DNA of 64,000 nucleotides from Flavobacterium ginsengisoli (GTDB lineage: Bacteria; Bacteroidota; Bacteroidia; Flavobacteriales; Flavobacteriaceae), in the NCBI RefSeq assembly GCF_029625315.1, contig NZ_CP121110.1, positions 2,675,001 to 2,739,000 of the forward strand, in the 5' to 3' direction. Under the pieces are notes generated by a model. That model saw only the letters and a program-made list of their open reading frames with translations, was not told the DNA's origin and searched no databases. Of this stretch, positions 62,234-64,000 are shown one piece after another (the stretch's first letter is position 1; every line of letters starts with the position of its first letter). The position numbers and the translations under genes are program-made.

Positions 62234-62906
62234 TTATTGCTTCTTTGGAGGAGCAATCATGAAATCTTTCAAATAATAAGGTTCAAAATAAGCGACATCT
62301 ACAGTGTCGCTTTTTTGATATTTATCAAAACTGATTTTACTCATTGCTTGCGCTGAAGGGTATTTTACATTTTCTAAAAACACCAAATTGTCTCTAGTCA
62401 AAACAGGCTTGCATTTATCGGCACAGTCGCCTACAAAGTAAAGCTTGTCTGTGTATTCTTGAAATGAATTTTCATCAATAATTTCAGCTTGAATAGCTCT
62501 TTCAACTGTCAAATCTGGATTAAAAATAGCACTGTAAACTTCCATACGGCGCGCATCCAGCATCGATACAATTTTTCCATCTTTAACTCCTGCCTGAGAA
62601 GCTAGAGTTTGCAGTGTATCTACAGCAATTAACGGAATATTTAATGCATAACACAAACCTTTTGTCTGCCGAAACACCAATTCTTAAACCTGTATAAGAT
62701 CCTGGTCCTTGGCTTACGCCAACAGCCTTTAAATCATGTGCAGATATTCCAGCTTTTTTTATTGCCTCTTCAATAAAAACGTGAAGTTTTTCAGCATGCG
62801 AATATCCTTCATCTGCTAGTTCGGTACAAACAATGGTTTGACCATCTTTTGCAATAGATACAGAACAATTTTTAGTAGCCGTTTCGATGTTGAGAATATA
62901 AGACAA
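62234..62906 (-). CDS. tsaB: tRNA t6A37 synthesis protein TsaB (one GCWGC frameshift)
   Basis: 223 residues after repair. MSYILNIETATKNCSVSIAKDG opening, VGVSQGPGSYTGLRIGVSAAKGL signature and SMLDARRMEVYSAIF. Acts with TsaD/TsaE in making t6A, usually essential. The lesion GTCTGC (plus) at 62664-62669 breaks the SAAKGL motif, so the frameshift is unlikely to be real. Convergent with mscS with 3 bp between stops. Confidence 0.93.
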
Positions 62907-63197
62907 AGTAGTAAAGTGTTTTTATTAAAAATTGATCAAAAAGATTAATGCTACAAAAATAAGAGTTAACAGCCAAAATAACAGAAATGCTACACATAAA
63001 TTTTCAAGTAAAAAGTCTCAAATATATAATTAGGCTTTTTTCTATTGAAAATAGGCAAATTCATTACTGTACTATTTTGTTATATAGAAGCTATAATACT
63101 CTCATATCAAGTATATAAATACACTAGAAAAAGTGACTGATAAAACCAAAAATCATTTTCGCTTAGAATTCCACTAAATGCAATTATATGCTATAAT

Positions 63198-64000
63198 TTA
63201 CTTCTTGGGCGCTTCTGCTTTCTTAAGCTTTACCTTATCACCAGAATTAAGCTCTTTAGAAACTGTTGTATATGGCCCTGTAATAACAACATCGCCAGGT
63301 TTTAAACCAGACATCACTTCGATGTTAGTGTCGTCTTGAATTCCAGTTTTAATGATTCTAATCTTAGCCTTATCTCCAACTTTGACAAAAACACATTCGA
63401 ATTTTTTATCGCTTTTTGGAGCCGCTTTTTTATCTTCATTTGGATCCTCAACCTTAAAATCTTTTACAGCCGTAGTGTCCGATTTTACTACAACAGAACT
63501 AATTGGCACTGCCAAAACATTATTTTTTGTTGTTGTAATAATGTCAACCGTAGCAGTCATTCCAGGTCTAAAAGGAGAATATGTACTTGGTTTTCCTTCT
63601 AACAAATCTTGATATGAATCTTTCAGAATACGAACCTTAACTTTAAAATTCGTTACCTGATCTGATGTTAATGTTGTACTTGCCGAATTAGAAATACTAG
63701 TCACAACTCCCTTAAATTTCTTTTTTAAGTAAGCATCGACTTCAACATTTGCTTCATCTCCTATTTTAATTTTTACAATATCATTTTCATTTACATCAAC
63801 TTCAACTTCCATGTTGTTTAGGTTTGCAACACGCAAAAGCTCCGTTCCTGCCATTTGCTGTGTTCCTAAAACTCTTTCTCCCAATTCTACATTCAATACA
63901 GAAATAGTTCCGTCTGCAGGAGAATAGATCGTTGTGCGTCCTAAATTGTCTCGAGCCTCTGTAACAGATGCCGAAGCACTTTGAACATTGTAATAAGCGC
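63198..64000 (-). CDS. RND efflux periplasmic adaptor (HlyD/MacA-like), partial
   Basis: 267 residues visible, continuing off the right edge with no start in the window. VTEARDNLGRTTIYSPADGTI is the end of the coiled coil and the lipoyl-like domain. GTELLRVANLNNMEVEVDVNE is the barrel part; a C-terminal membrane-proximal domain follows (VFVKVGDKAKIRIIKTGIQDDTNIEVMSGLKPGDVVITG). Links an inner-membrane transporter to a TolC-like channel. Confidence 0.9.
   Translation of the reverse strand, partial: AYYNVQSASASVTEARDNLGRTTIYSPADGTISVLNVELGERVLGTQQMAGTELLRVANLNNMEVEVDVNENDIVKIKIGDEANVEVDAYLKKKFKGVVTSISNSASTTLTSDQVTNFKVKVRILKDSYQDLLEGKPSTYSPFRPGMTATVDIITTTKNNVLAVPISSVVVKSDTTAVKDFKVEDPNEDKKAAPKSDKKFECVFVKVGDKAKIRIIKTGIQDDTNIEVMSGLKPGDVVITGPYTTVSKELNSGDKVKLKKAEAPKK

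Noticed and set aside
1..64000. Programmed frameshifting or RNA editing at GCWGC
   Set aside because: Sites hit have no slippery heptamer or shared downstream structure, lie at random places in genes, and many GCWGC sites are intact.
1..64000. CRISPR array or insertion sequence
   Set aside because: The only regular repeats are 8-bp units without spacers, and no transposase or Cas-like protein is encoded.

Overview
The window looks like a chromosome segment of a Flavobacterium-type member of the Bacteroidetes. The evidence is low GC, -7 promoter boxes of the TAnnTTTG type, a type IX secretion (T9SS) type B sorting domain, a PorP/SprF protein, DUF4270, DUF6089 and DUF6268 envelope proteins, a FolK-deoxynucleoside kinase fusion and the uppS-bamA-skp-skp-murI order. 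No phage, insertion sequence, plasmid or CRISPR gene was seen. Most of the window is ordinary core genome.

Layout: 1-2.3 kb, a WbpE-like sugar aminotransferase and the Kdo transferase waaA. 2.6-3.9 kb, a small lipoprotein, a DUF1508 protein, a roughly 38-copy octanucleotide array and tRNA-Leu/tRNA-Gly. 4-8 kb, mutS, a DUF1573 protein and a SpoU methyltransferase. 8-11.3 kb, a large T9SS-secreted LRR/C-type-lectin/Ig adhesin. 11.4-18.2 kb, folK-dNK, sppA, a hydrolase and an AsmA-like protein. 18-25.8 kb, a GT9 glycosyltransferase, DUF2797, a GH3-like protein, a Crp regulator, a PanE-like reductase and serB. 25.9-29.8 kb, six small VOC and SRPBCC genes facing a GlxA-like AraC regulator. 30-34 kb, tig-clpP-clpX and a holin-like protein. 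34-44.3 kb, an esterase, pdxJ, a CBS protein, nadK, DUF6089, uppS, bamA, two skp genes and murI. 44-54.6 kb, envelope proteins, a LytS/LytR two-component operon with an embedded intradiol dioxygenase, a gamma-carbonic anhydrase, PorP/SprF and an NfuA-type protein. 54.9-60.7 kb, the most accessory-looking block: VgrG, a DUF2235 (Tle1-like) hydrolase and two tandem DUF2931 proteins, read here as a type VI secretion (T6SS) effector-immunity cassette. 60.9-64 kb, a helical stress-type protein, mscS, tsaB and an RND efflux adaptor cut by the right edge.

The most striking feature is about 30 apparent frameshifts in otherwise normal genes, including mutS, tsaB, pdxJ, serB and skp. Eighteen clear cases, and probably a nineteenth, are single-base insertions inside GCAGC/GCTGC (GCWGC): GCTGC appears as GCTTGC, GCTCGC or GTCTGC. 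Most of the rest are one-base losses or gains in A/T runs. Removing one base per site restores the reading frame every time. This is most simply a read or consensus artefact, plausibly from a modified GCWGC motif in native-DNA long reads, so these genes are annotated here as single restored CDSs.

Other points of interest are the duplicated DUF2931 pair (mosaic divergence; lipobox Cys changed to Arg in one copy), the octanucleotide array and related 8-bp-period inverted repeats in other intergenic gaps.
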